41,043 nt of DNA from Flavobacteriales bacterium. Its GTDB lineage: Bacteria; Bacteroidota; Bacteroidia; Flavobacteriales; Flavobacteriaceae. Made by a program: the position numbers and the translations under genes. The notes below the pieces were generated by a model. The model did not search any database and had not been told where the DNA came from. It saw only the letters and a program-made list of their open reading frames with translations. This document shows positions 1 through 8,617 of this stretch, in pieces; positions within the stretch are counted from its first letter, which is position 1; the number at the start of each line of letters is the position of its first letter. The stretch is from positions 1 through 41,043 of the forward strand of contig JAAESS010000005.1 of the NCBI GenBank assembly GCA_024229195.1, written 5' to 3'.

Positions 1-529
1 GATAATTTTGGTCAACTAAAAACTCTGAAGAAAAATCTCTCGGATAAAGATAATTTTCATAATAGTCCCAGTTCTTATCTTTTTTAATGTCAATATATGT
101 TAGGGAAGGATTAAACTTTTTCTCTAATGATGCGGTCATCTCATCTCTTAACCCTATCGTATCCTTAACATAATAGACATCAAATGCCATACATTGATAG
201 GTCAAAAATGCAACCAAACGTTTTGGGGTAATCTTGTCAATAGCAATAGCAATAGAATCAGAGAAGGCATATACATCATTTAAACTGTCATCTGCAGGGA
301 ATCCATTTTTTCTACATTTTTTAAATTTTGCACCCGCAACAACCAGATTTCTGTAATTGGGTTTATTCAAATCAAAATTGAGATCAAGAGATACAGCCAT
401 TACTCCTTTGTCTTTAATGATCACATATTCTATCCAATCCTCCTGAGCCAACATTTCTGAAGTACTACTCATAAAAAGAATTAAAAAAAGATTCGTTAAA
501 AAGGCCTTAACAGTCAATGAAATATTCAA
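1..529 (-). CDS. Secreted DUF695-like protein (partial, 3' end off window)
   Basis: This gene is missing from the ORF track because its stop codon lies outside the window. Reading the minus strand from a TTG at 529 gives an open frame to base 1. The N-terminus (LNISLTVKAFLTNLFLILF...) looks like a signal peptide ending near MLAQ|EDW. The body starts EDWIEYVIIKDKG, continues VSLDLNFDLNKP, then has a DSLNDVYAFSDSIAIAI stretch and a YVKDT segment. This layout resembles DUF695-type domains, which have an opening tryptophan-tyrosine strand, a paired acidic helix and a late aromatic strand. The first ATG (470-472) would remove the signal peptide, so I prefer the TTG; an in-frame TAA lies a few codons upstream. 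The function is unknown. The family name is from memory of its pattern and is moderately sure; the gene itself is more certain. Confidence 0.65.
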   Translation of the reverse strand, partial: MNISLTVKAFLTNLFLILFMSSTSEMLAQEDWIEYVIIKDKGVMAVSLDLNFDLNKPNYRNLVVAGAKFKKCRKNGFPADDSLNDVYAFSDSIAIAIDKITPKRLVAFLTYQCMAFDVYYVKDTIGLRDEMTASLEKKFNPSLTYIDIKKDKNWDYYENYLYPRDFSSEFLVDQNY

Positions 530-545
530 ATTGTATAATTTTAAT

Positions 546-561
546 TATGATAATTATCATA
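546..561. promoter_or_regulatory. 16-bp perfect palindrome in divergent promoter region
   Basis: TATGATAATTATCATA is identical to its reverse complement. It lies between the divergent DUF695-like gene and the MORN-repeat gene, 54 bases before the latter's ATG. The core TGATAA/TTATCA half-sites resemble those of Fur-family metal regulators, but the usual central base is absent. It could be an operator for either gene. No binding protein is encoded nearby. Confidence 0.35.
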
Positions 562-615
562 GGGGAAAATCGAAATAAAAACGATATTTATATATCAGTT
601 TAAAGTACTAAAATA

Positions 616-954
616 ATGAGAAAAATAATCATTTCCCTGATTTTTGTTTTTTGTACGACTCTCACCTTTTCTCAGGATAGACGGAACCAAAAAATTGAGC
701 CCATTGGAGACTTTTTTGAAGTCACTATTTACTATGCTGACGGCAGTATTATGCAACATGGTTTTCTTACGAAAGATGATAAACTACACGGCTCTTGGGA
801 AAGTTACTACGCAAATGGAAATAGAAAAGCTGTGGCTTTTTATGATTATGGTGACAAGGTTGGAACCTGGTATTATTGGTTTATGGATAAAAAAACCATG
901 GTTGTATATAACAGGAATAAAATTGTTAAAGTAGAGGAGTTAAGTATTGAATAA
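616..954 (+). CDS. Secreted MORN-repeat protein (YwqK-like)
   Basis: This 112-residue protein has a cleavable signal peptide (residues 1-19, ending FSQ). It carries MORN-like repeats, visible as YYADGSIMQHG, DDKLHGSWESYYANGNRKAVAFYD and GDKVGTWYYW. Such repeats occur in the YwqK 'antitoxin-like' family of Bacteroidota, whose function is unproven despite the automatic name. The signal peptide makes a periplasmic or surface role more likely than a toxin-antitoxin role. It is monocistronic: the downstream neighbour is convergent, 14 bases away. The overlapping track ORF at 644-934 is a frame shadow. Confidence 0.8.
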   Translation: MRKIIISLIFVFCTTLTFSQDRRNQKIEPIGDFFEVTIYYADGSIMQHGFLTKDDKLHGSWESYYANGNRKAVAFYDYGDKVGTWYYWFMDKKTMVVYNRNKIVKVEELSIE

Positions 955-968
955 ACCGAATTCCATGA

Positions 969-2027
969 TTATTGAGAAAAGCCTCTGATCAGTTCAACAA
1001 ACACTGGATAGTGATCACTAAACCCTCCGGAGAATCGATTGTTATCAAAACTTCTCAATGGATACCCTTTATATTTTCCATGCTGTGAAATCAAGTATGA
1101 AGGATTATAAATACCTGCCCGTAAAAATGAAAAACTAGTCTGACTTTTTTCGCGACTTATTAAATTTTTCGAAAAAATAATCTGATCAAAGAGATTTAAT
1201 CCATCACGGTATGCTAATGTATTCATGCCTTTTTTGTGCATTTTTTCCATGGGATTAAAAAAATTTGTTGAGCAATCTGTTTTGGAACAAGCAGACATAA
1301 GGAGTTCATTTTTTATACTTTTATCTGTTGGATCATCGTTGAAATCTCCAAGAATAAAAATGGTTGCATCGGGTTCAGTCATAAGAATATCGCTGACTTT
1401 ATTCTTGACAACATAAGCAGCTTTCATCCTTTTTGGGTCACTTCTTGTTTTTCCTCCCCTACGAGAGGGCCAATGGTTTACAAAAATGTGGATGACTTGG
1501 TCATCTAAAATACCTTTCGCATAAAGTATATCTCTTGTATATATTCGTTCTCCTTTCTCATTCCAAAGTTTTAATTCAATAAATTCGAATTCAATTGGAG
1601 AATATGATGAGTTCTTATAGAGTAATGCAACATCAATACCTCGACGATCCGGAGAATCTTTGTGTATGATTTGATAGTTCTCCTGCACTAATTGTTCTTG
1701 ATCAACCAAATCGTTGAGCACCCCAAAATTTTCGATTTCTGCCAAGCCAATTAAATCCGGCCCTTTTTTCTCAGCATTCATTCCTAATTCTGAGATCACT
1801 TTTGCCGTATTCCTAATTTTCCCCAAATAGTCTTGATATGAATAATGATTTTTACCTGATGGAGTATAAGCCTCATCTATTGTTTCAGAATCATCGATGG
1901 TATCAAAAAGGTTCTCAACATTGTAAAAACCAATTATCCTGAGGGAGTACTTTTCAGACTGACCAAAAGAAAAGAAAACACATAATTGCGTAATCAAATG
2001 GAAAATATAGAGGAACTGATAAGGCAT
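969..2027 (-). CDS. Secreted endonuclease/exonuclease/phosphatase family protein
   Basis: This is an EEP-superfamily (DNase I/AP-endonuclease fold) hydrolase that would cleave phosphodiester or phosphomonoester bonds outside the cytoplasm. From M2027 the protein is 352 residues. The signal peptide MPYQFLYIFHLITQLCVFFSFG covers residues 1-22. The family's metal-binding and catalytic motifs follow in order: FYNVENLF (34-41), GLAEIEN (94-100), NHWPSRRGG (184-192), LGDFNDDP (226-233) and SDHYPVF near the C-terminus. The track starts at 2081, but that is a TTG that would bury the signal peptide, so I moved the start to the ATG. It is divergent from a TonB-dependent receptor. A second EEP paralogue flanks the other side of that receptor locus, suggesting a shared substrate. 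The exact substrate cannot be read from sequence. Confidence 0.85.
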   Translation of the reverse strand: MPYQFLYIFHLITQLCVFFSFGQSEKYSLRIIGFYNVENLFDTIDDSETIDEAYTPSGKNHYSYQDYLGKIRNTAKVISELGMNAEKKGPDLIGLAEIENFGVLNDLVDQEQLVQENYQIIHKDSPDRRGIDVALLYKNSSYSPIEFEFIELKLWNEKGERIYTRDILYAKGILDDQVIHIFVNHWPSRRGGKTRSDPKRMKAAYVVKNKVSDILMTEPDATIFILGDFNDDPTDKSIKNELLMSACSKTDCSTNFFNPMEKMHKKGMNTLAYRDGLNLFDQIIFSKNLISREKSQTSFSFLRAGIYNPSYLISQHGKYKGYPLRSFDNNRFSGGFSDHYPVFVELIRGFSQ

Positions 2028-2073
2028 ATTTCTTAAAACTTTTGGTTCAATTTTATGAGTTAAATCGGGAGAA

Positions 2074-2110
2074 GTTAACAATCATACTCAAAGATTTTTG
2101 ATTTGTTAAC
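2074..2110. promoter_or_regulatory. Inverted repeat between EEP nuclease and TonB receptor genes
   Basis: GTTAACA and TGTTAAC form perfect 7-base arms 23 bases apart, in the short divergent region upstream of both the secreted EEP gene and the TonB-dependent receptor. The similarity extends inward: GTTAACA-ATCA faces TGAT-TTGTTAAC with one extra base. The position suggests a shared operator for co-regulation of the locus. The regulator is unknown. Confidence 0.4.
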
Positions 2111-2163
2111 CTATTGTGGAAGATCACATCAAGAATGTATAGATCTCGAATTAGTCTTCTTTT

Positions 2164-4962
2164 ATGGAATCAAAAGTTCTTTTAGTCATATTGGTTTACG
2201 CACTCAGCGGATATGTAACTTTGGCTCAGGTAAAAGTCATAGGAAGAGTTGTTGATCAGGTTTCTGGAAAGTATTTACATGGAGTTCGAATTGGTTTTGA
2301 AAAAAAGAGGCTTTCTGTATTCTCAGACGAAGGGGGATATTTCAGTATTGATAAAATTCGACAAAAATCTACAGTATTGATTTTTGAATTTAAGGGATAT
2401 GAAAAATTAAGAATACCTGTTTCATCAAAATCAAATCTTAAACAACTCGATCTTGGATTATTAGAGATGTTTAGACATCAGGATATGGATACCAAGGCTG
2501 ATTGGGCAACACTAAATTCAATTGAACTCGACGAGGATCAGTATGAGGTTCAAAATGTTACAGGTGTTTTAAATGCAGGAAAAGATCTTTTTTCAAGAAC
2601 AGCAGCTTATGATTTCGGCTCAAATTTTTTTAGACCCAGATTTCTTGGAAGTGAGCATGGAATAGTAATGCTTAATGGCGTTACTTTAAATAAGATTGGC
2701 ACGGGTCGTCCTGAGTGGAGTAATTGGGGAGGTTTAAATGATGCACTCAGACGGCAAGAACAATTTACCTATATGAAAAGTTCACCCTACAATTTGGGGG
2801 GATTATCTCTTGGAATGAATATGATTAGCAGGGCATCTAAACAGAAAGAAGGGATTAAATTTTCGATGGCTTTTTCTAATAAAAACTATCAGAGCAGGGT
2901 CATGTCGACCTATTCAAGTGGTGTTTTAAGGCATGGCTGGGCCTTTTTGATTTCCGGATCATTAAGGATGGGCGATGAGGGTTTTAGAGCTGGTACAAAC
3001 TATAAAGGGTACTCTTTTTTGGCCTCTGTGGATAAACAAATAGGAAAAAAACATCATCTAAACGCGACACTAATTTATGCGTATAATGAAAAAGGGAAGT
3101 CAGCTCCAATGACTCAGGAAGTATATAAATTGAAAGGCATTTCGTACAATTCTTATTGGGGATATCATCAGAAACAAAAGCGTAACTCAAGAGAAAAAAG
3201 AGTACTTGAACCAATATTTCAATTGAATCATCAGTATCAGGTGAATGAAAACTTAAATATTCACAATCATTTCACATATCAGATTGGAACTAAGGCGACG
3301 AGCAGGCTAGATTATGGCGGAGCTAGGATTTTAAAAAACAGCAGCACTATTGTGGGTGGAGGCATGAATCCTGACCCATCCTATTATCAGAAACTGCCAA
3401 GTTATTTTTTAAAAGACTCTACTCGGCCTGATTATGGCCGAGCCTATTTAGCAGAAAGAGAATTTCGCGAGAACGGACAGATCAATTGGGAAGAACTGTA
3501 CGCGGCAAATATGAATTCTCCATCTAAAAATAATGCGATATACGCTTTATATGATGATCGTCAAGATAGTGAGAGTTGGTCTCTAAATTCAGGATTTTCA
3601 AGTGCAATTAACAATATATTTTCATTGAATGGGTCGATAAACTTGTCGGGAAATTCTTCTCAAAGTTATGCTCATATGTTAGATCTTCTTGGAGCTGATG
3701 GATATCTGGATGTTGATCCCTTTGGCGAAAACAATTCAGAAGCACAAAATGATCTCCAGGATCCCAATAGAATAGTATATGACGGAGAGAAATTTCGTCA
3801 TAACTATCAACTTCAGACCAGACAGATAGGAGCTTATTTGAATTTGAATTATGCTTCAAAAAAAACAGATACCTATGTGGGCGCTGAGTTTGAGTCTGTC
3901 AACTACAGACGAAACGGAATTTTTGAGAATGGGGCATATCCCGGAGCCTTGTCTCTGGGTAAAAGCAGGGGAGTCAGTTTCCAATCTTATGGCCTAAAAA
4001 CAGGTCTGTCGCATAAATTTAATGGTAGACATATTTTTTTGATGAATGCCAACTACCTGAGAAAGGAACCAGTGTTAAATCATGTTTTTTCCAATGTTAG
4101 GATTAGTAATGAAATAGTTAAAGGACTGAAGCTAAATACTTATATCGGACTTGATCTAAAATACATCTGGAGACATACTCATTTTAATGCATCACTTTCC
4201 GGTTATTATTTGGTCCTTACTGACGAGTCAAAGATTGCGTTTTATTATGCAGATGGACTGACAGGACTCGATAAGGCAACCTCAAGTGCCTATGTTCAGG
4301 AGGTGCTCACCGGGATAGACAGACAAAATTCGGGAATTGAATTTAGTATAGAAGTGCCCTTATTAATGAATGTAAAACTGAAAGGAGTAGCCGCCATAGG
4401 TCAGTCAGTTTACGTTTCAAATCCTGAAGTTTACCTCAATTCAAATGCCTTTGAAGGCTCTCTGGATCTGGGAAAATCATACTTAAAGGGTTATTTCGCC
4501 ACAGGAGGTCCGCAAAGTGCATACTCATTAGGGATAGAATATTCCAGTCCAGATTATTGGTGGCTTAGTGGGAGTTTTAACTTTTTTGATAAATCCTTTA
4601 CGAGTGTGGCCCCGATTACCAGGACCAGAAATTTTTTTCTCGACACTGACGGGCTTCCTATTCATATACTTGATCCTTTTACAGCCCGGGAGTTGTTAAG
4701 ACAGGAATCATTACCTGCTTATATCAATTTTAACTTGGTTGGAGGTAAGTCCTGGAAAATTAAGGACTGGTATTTAGGCTTGTTTGTCTCCTTAAATAAT
4801 CTGTCAAATAATCTTTACAGGACCGGAGGTTACGAACAATCAAGAACAGCAAATTATCTGACATTGAAGGAAGATAAAACCAGGACAAAACCATTATTTG
4901 GTTCAAAATATTGGTTCGGTTTTGGGACCACATTTTTTACATCATTATACATCAGAATATGA
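2164..4962 (+). CDS. TonB-dependent receptor with N-terminal carboxypeptidase-regulatory-like domain
   Basis: This 932-residue outer-membrane transporter has a signal peptide at 1-21 (ending TLAQ). A carboxypeptidase-D regulatory-like domain occupies about 23-100 (VIGRVVDQVSGKYLHGVRIGF, then FSDEGGYFSID). A plug domain follows at about 115-235, and a long aromatic-rich beta-barrel runs to the C-terminal SLYIRI. Such receptors import large substrates using TonB-ExbBD energy. The downstream DUF5689 lipoprotein gene overlaps its stop by 4 bases (ATGA), implying translational coupling and a SusC/D-like pair, although no SusD is present. Flanking EEP hydrolases suggest a phosphorus- or nucleic-acid-containing substrate. 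There is no obvious carbohydrate-active enzyme nearby, so glycan uptake is less likely. Confidence 0.9.
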   Translation: MESKVLLVILVYALSGYVTLAQVKVIGRVVDQVSGKYLHGVRIGFEKKRLSVFSDEGGYFSIDKIRQKSTVLIFEFKGYEKLRIPVSSKSNLKQLDLGLLEMFRHQDMDTKADWATLNSIELDEDQYEVQNVTGVLNAGKDLFSRTAAYDFGSNFFRPRFLGSEHGIVMLNGVTLNKIGTGRPEWSNWGGLNDALRRQEQFTYMKSSPYNLGGLSLGMNMISRASKQKEGIKFSMAFSNKNYQSRVMSTYSSGVLRHGWAFLISGSLRMGDEGFRAGTNYKGYSFLASVDKQIGKKHHLNATLIYAYNEKGKSAPMTQEVYKLKGISYNSYWGYHQKQKRNSREKRVLEPIFQLNHQYQVNENLNIHNHFTYQIGTKATSRLDYGGARILKNSSTIVGGGMNPDPSYYQKLPSYFLKDSTRPDYGRAYLAEREFRENGQINWEELYAANMNSPSKNNAIYALYDDRQDSESWSLNSGFSSAINNIFSLNGSINLSGNSSQSYAHMLDLLGADGYLDVDPFGENNSEAQNDLQDPNRIVYDGEKFRHNYQLQTRQIGAYLNLNYASKKTDTYVGAEFESVNYRRNGIFENGAYPGALSLGKSRGVSFQSYGLKTGLSHKFNGRHIFLMNANYLRKEPVLNHVFSNVRISNEIVKGLKLNTYIGLDLKYIWRHTHFNASLSGYYLVLTDESKIAFYYADGLTGLDKATSSAYVQEVLTGIDRQNSGIEFSIEVPLLMNVKLKGVAAIGQSVYVSNPEVYLNSNAFEGSLDLGKSYLKGYFATGGPQSAYSLGIEYSSPDYWWLSGSFNFFDKSFTSVAPITRTRNFFLDTDGLPIHILDPFTARELLRQESLPAYINFNLVGGKSWKIKDWYLGLFVSLNNLSNNLYRTGGYEQSRTANYLTLKEDKTRTKPLFGSKYWFGFGTTFFTSLYIRI

Positions 4963-6353
4963 GGTTTATCAATATTATAATATTGTTTTTTATCGTATTC
5001 ATTTGTTGTTATGCTTGTATTGATCGATTTGAATTTGAAATTGAAGAACCAGTTAATTTTCAGCTGAATGAAGAAGCCACTTCAGATATTACAACAGTTA
5101 TTAATGCTTTCAAGCAGTCAGATCAACAGATTTTTACTTTTGATGCTGAGCATGCTATTCTGGTTCAGGCCTATATTATATCCAGCGATGAGGCAGGAAA
5201 TTTTTACAAGACCCTGATCATTCAAGATAGTCCCGAAAATCCCAAGTCCGGATTGGAAATTAAAATTGATTTGAGGTCATATTACAGCAAATATAATTTT
5301 GGAAGAAGAATATTGCTAAGACTGTCAGGATTGAGTATACAAGAGGATAATGGAAAATATGTAGTGGGATATTTATCAGGAAATGCTTTGGTAGATATTC
5401 CTGAGAGTTTACTTGATCATTTTATTTTGCGATTTTCTGAAACATCTCAAATTATGCCAAAATCAATCCGCTTAGAAGAGATTTCACAGAACTCGATCAA
5501 CACGTATGTTGTAATTGAACAGGTACAGTTTTTAATGTCAGATATAGGGAAGTCATTTGCAGCTGAAGCTTATGATAAATATAACGGGCAGCGGCTAATT
5601 GAGCAATGTGATAATCTTGCAAAAAGCTACTTGTATACAAGTTCATATGCAGATTTTAGTACGAACTTATTGCCTGAAAGTAGTCTGTGTCTCACAGCCG
5701 TATTAACTGCTGACAGTTATTCAAAGGAGGTCATATTTGTCATGAATATTCCTGAGGATATTGAATTGTTGGATCAGCAACGATGTGATCCCATATTTTA
5801 TGAATGCCCTGAAACCCCGTTAATCGATAAAAAACAGATTTTGTACTATGAGAATTTTGAAAGATTGGCAAGTACAAGGGATATTGAAAAAATAGGATGG
5901 CAGAATATCAATGTTAATTTTGGTAATGGAAGATTTAGAAAAAGAAGTAAAAAGGAAAATACGTTTGTACAAATCTCAGCCTATGATTCCAGGGAGTTCG
6001 TCATGGAAGTATGGCTTTTGAGCCCGGCAATTGACCTGGATCAATCTGTAAATGAATTTCTAACTTTTGATACAAGGGCCACTTTTGAAGAAGGGTCAGT
6101 TTTAACATGCTGGTTTAGTGAAGATTACAAAAACGATGTAAAAGATGCTACCTGGGAACAGTTAGATATAGAAATATCGGTTGGGTCGGGGGATGGAAGT
6201 AATGAACTGTTTCAAGATTCAGGTACTATTGTCCTAGATTGTATTGATGGAAATATTAGACTGGCGTTCCGTTACATGGGATCTGATCCGGGAATATCGA
6301 CAACCTATGATTTGGATAACATATTGATATTGGGAGATAAAATTTTAGAATAA
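4959..6353 (+). CDS. DUF5689 lipoprotein with C-terminal choice-of-anchor-J-like domain
   Basis: This is a predicted surface lipoprotein of 464 residues. The track start (4911) lies inside the receptor gene and does not give a signal sequence. The ATG at 4959 gives MRFINIIILFFIVFICCYAC, a lipoprotein signal with Cys20 as the likely lipidation site, although the lipobox is imperfect. Residues of about 45-265 match the DUF5689 pattern (VQAYIISSDEAGNFYKTLIIQD, LEIKIDLRSYYSKYNFGRRI). Residues of about 295-464 resemble a choice-of-anchor J / jelly-roll module (ILYYENFE, WLLSPAIDL, YDLDNILI). The start overlaps the receptor stop (ATGA), so the two are almost certainly one unit and the lipoprotein probably acts as the receptor's substrate-binding lid. 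The ligand is unknown. Confidence 0.85.
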   Translation: MRFINIIILFFIVFICCYACIDRFEFEIEEPVNFQLNEEATSDITTVINAFKQSDQQIFTFDAEHAILVQAYIISSDEAGNFYKTLIIQDSPENPKSGLEIKIDLRSYYSKYNFGRRILLRLSGLSIQEDNGKYVVGYLSGNALVDIPESLLDHFILRFSETSQIMPKSIRLEEISQNSINTYVVIEQVQFLMSDIGKSFAAEAYDKYNGQRLIEQCDNLAKSYLYTSSYADFSTNLLPESSLCLTAVLTADSYSKEVIFVMNIPEDIELLDQQRCDPIFYECPETPLIDKKQILYYENFERLASTRDIEKIGWQNINVNFGNGRFRKRSKKENTFVQISAYDSREFVMEVWLLSPAIDLDQSVNEFLTFDTRATFEEGSVLTCWFSEDYKNDVKDATWEQLDIEISVGSGDGSNELFQDSGTIVLDCIDGNIRLAFRYMGSDPGISTTYDLDNILILGDKILE

Positions 6354-6383
6354 AGGATTATATTTTTTATCATGCAGCGCTTA

Positions 6384-7319
6384 TCAAGCTCCCATATTTT
6401 CGAAGTAAACAAAAACTGGAAAATGATCACTATATCCTGCTTGATGATAATTTCCAGTAAAAGTTCTTTTGGGGGATCCTTTAAATCTTCCTGTTTTTTG
6501 AATCAGAAAGGGCTCGACAAAAATATGGGCTTTCAGATAGTTAAACCAACTTGTATTTTTCAGGTTTTTATTAAATAGAATCTGGTCAAACATGATCCAT
6601 TTCCCTTTAAATCTTACAGAACCTTTTTTTTGCTTTTGAAAATCGGCCATCGGATTTATAAAACCATTTGACGACAATGCCTGCATACTTTCGCTGGACG
6701 GGTCATCGTTAAAGTCTCCCATGATAAGTATATTAGCCTCAATCTCGGTTTGATTTATTTTCTGAATGATTTTTTTCACTATGTCTGAAGCGGTAACTCG
6801 TTTAAAGTTGGTTTTAATTGTACCATCTGTTCGTGAAGGCCAATGATTCAGAATCAGATGAATTTTATTACCAAAAAGTTCACCGACGATATGAAGTATG
6901 TCTCTGGAATATTCTAATTCAGAATTTGTTTTAAGATCTAATGAGTATGGTTTGTATTGTAAAACCGTAAAATGTGGTGATTGATATAGAAGCGCCACAT
7001 GAATGCCTCTTGGATCATTTGATTCATGAAAAACATATTTATAATCGAAATTTTTTAGAGAGTCTGATTTCAAGAGATCTTGAACACATTTTTCATTTTC
7101 AACCTCGCAGACTCCCAGTAATACTGGAGGTATGTCAGATCGGGATGTGCCTACTTTTGATATGGTTCGAGACAGATGATCGATTTTTTGATCATACTTC
7201 TCCTTATCCCATTTAAATTTTCCTGTTGGGGTGTAGTCTTTGTCAAGATTTGTCTCCTTATCGAAAGGATCAAAGAGGTTTTCTAGGTTGTAAAATCCGA
7301 TTGAGAAGATGTTAGACAT
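6384..7319 (-). CDS. Endonuclease/exonuclease/phosphatase family protein, no signal peptide
   Basis: This is a second EEP hydrolase (311 residues), clearly paralogous to the one at 969-2027. It shares FYNLENLF (9-16), GVCEVEN (69-75), NHWPSR (about 158), MGDFNDDPS (about 199) and a terminal SDHFPVF. It begins directly at MSNIFSIGFYNLENLFD with no hydrophobic leader, so it is predicted to be cytoplasmic, or exported by another route. It is convergent with the DUF5689 gene (30 bases between stops) and divergent from hflX. A secreted/cytoplasmic pair around one receptor could process the same substrate before and after import. An alternative is an unrelated repair nuclease role. The catalytic motifs appear intact. 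Confidence 0.85.
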   Translation of the reverse strand: MSNIFSIGFYNLENLFDPFDKETNLDKDYTPTGKFKWDKEKYDQKIDHLSRTISKVGTSRSDIPPVLLGVCEVENEKCVQDLLKSDSLKNFDYKYVFHESNDPRGIHVALLYQSPHFTVLQYKPYSLDLKTNSELEYSRDILHIVGELFGNKIHLILNHWPSRTDGTIKTNFKRVTASDIVKKIIQKINQTEIEANILIMGDFNDDPSSESMQALSSNGFINPMADFQKQKKGSVRFKGKWIMFDQILFNKNLKNTSWFNYLKAHIFVEPFLIQKTGRFKGSPKRTFTGNYHQAGYSDHFPVFVYFENMGA

Positions 7320-7381
7320 AAAATTTTAACAGGTATTGTCCAAAATAGGAAAAATCAATAAGATAAATATAAAAAGGATTG

Positions 7382-7389
7382 TAAATTTG
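7382..7389 (+). promoter_or_regulatory. -7 promoter element for hflX
   Basis: TAAATTTG followed by C matches the Bacteroidota -7 consensus TAnnTTTG exactly. It ends only 4 bases before the hflX ATG, so the transcript would be leaderless or nearly so. No clear -33 TTG is seen at the expected distance. Confidence 0.4.
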
Positions 7390-7393
7390 CCAT

Positions 7394-8617
7394 ATGATTG
7401 AAAAAAGAGATTCTAAGATTGAAAATGTGGTTTTGGTGGGTATCATTACCAAGGAGCAGAATGAAGAAAAGTCAGAGGAATATCTTGATGAACTTGAATT
7501 CTTAACTTATACAGCTGGTGGAGAGGTAGTTAAAAGGTTTGTTCAAAGATTGGAATTTCCAAATCCCAAAACTTTTATTGGGTCAGGGAAATTGGATGAA
7601 GTAAAGAGTTTTATAGTAGATAAATCTGTCAAAACAGTCATTTTTGATGATGAGTTGAATCCGGCACAATTACGAAATATTGAAAAATTGCTTGATTGTA
7701 AGGTACTTGATCGCACGAATCTTATACTGGATATATTTGCCCAACGTGCGCAAACTTCTTATGCCAGAACCCAGGTGGAACTGGCCCAATGCCAATATTT
7801 ACTGCCAAGGCTGACAAGAATGTGGACTCACCTTGAGCGTCAAAAAGGGGGTATCGGATTAAGAGGACCCGGAGAAACGGAGATTGAAACCGATAGGAGG
7901 ATCATTCGGGATAAGATCTCCTTGCTCAAGAAAAAATTGAACAAGATTGATCGGCAGATGGCAGTGCAAAGAAAAAACCGGGGAAAAATGGTTAGGGTCG
8001 CCTTGATTGGTTATACAAATGTGGGTAAATCGACTTTGATGAATGTAATCAGTAAAAGTGAGGTCTTTGCCGAAAATAAACTTTTTGCAACGCTCGATAC
8101 CACGGTAAGAAAAGTTGTTATCAGAAATATTCCTTTTTTACTTACCGATACTGTCGGTTTCATTAGAAAACTTCCCACACAACTTGTTGAATCTTTTAAA
8201 TCAACTCTGGATGAGGTCAGAGAGGCGGATCTGTTGCTGCATGTAGTTGATATTTCTCATTCTAATTTTGAGGATCACATAGAGTCTGTCAATAAAATCA
8301 TTAGTGAGATTACACCTGAGGGAGAAAGTTCAAACCAGCCAACCATTATGATATTTAATAAGATTGATGCTTATAAACATAAGGTTATCGCAGAAGATGA
8401 TCTGATTACAGAGCGCTCAAAAGATCATTACACACTTGATGACTGGAAAAAGTCATGGTATGCTAAAATGGAAAATCAATGCGTATTTATTTCGGCATTA
8501 AATAAGGTCAATCTTGAAGAATTCAAAAAAAAGGTATTTGATGAGGTAAAAAAGATTCATATTACCAGGTTCCCGTATAATGATTTTTTATATCAGGAAT
8601 ATGAAGACTACAACTAA
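7394..8617 (+). CDS. hflX: GTPase HflX
   Basis: This is a ribosome-associated GTPase that, in studied bacteria, splits stalled or stressed ribosomes. It is 407 residues, normal for the family. The HflX N-terminal domain (about 1-195) contains FIGSGKLDEV and the diagnostic glycine-rich segment GGIGLRGPGETEIETDRR (152-169). The G domain has the P-loop GYTNVGKST (206-214), a DTVGF switch II near 252 and NKID near 324. The C-terminus ends in a short acidic tail. It appears monocistronic: the downstream CNNM gene is convergent and the stop codons overlap by 4 bases. All nucleotide-binding motifs are intact. Confidence 0.96.
   Translation: MIEKRDSKIENVVLVGIITKEQNEEKSEEYLDELEFLTYTAGGEVVKRFVQRLEFPNPKTFIGSGKLDEVKSFIVDKSVKTVIFDDELNPAQLRNIEKLLDCKVLDRTNLILDIFAQRAQTSYARTQVELAQCQYLLPRLTRMWTHLERQKGGIGLRGPGETEIETDRRIIRDKISLLKKKLNKIDRQMAVQRKNRGKMVRVALIGYTNVGKSTLMNVISKSEVFAENKLFATLDTTVRKVVIRNIPFLLTDTVGFIRKLPTQLVESFKSTLDEVREADLLLHVVDISHSNFEDHIESVNKIISEITPEGESSNQPTIMIFNKIDAYKHKVIAEDDLITERSKDHYTLDDWKKSWYAKMENQCVFISALNKVNLEEFKKKVFDEVKKIHITRFPYNDFLYQEYEDYN

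Noticed and set aside
236-256. AGCAATAGCAATAG short repeat as a microsatellite or regulatory repeat
   Set aside because: It lies inside the DUF695-like coding frame and simply encodes Ala-Ile-Ala-Ile.
644-934. 96-aa plus-strand ORF within the MORN-repeat gene
   Set aside because: It overlaps the MORN gene completely in another frame and lacks a signal peptide or recognisable motif; the 616-954 frame is clearly the coding one.
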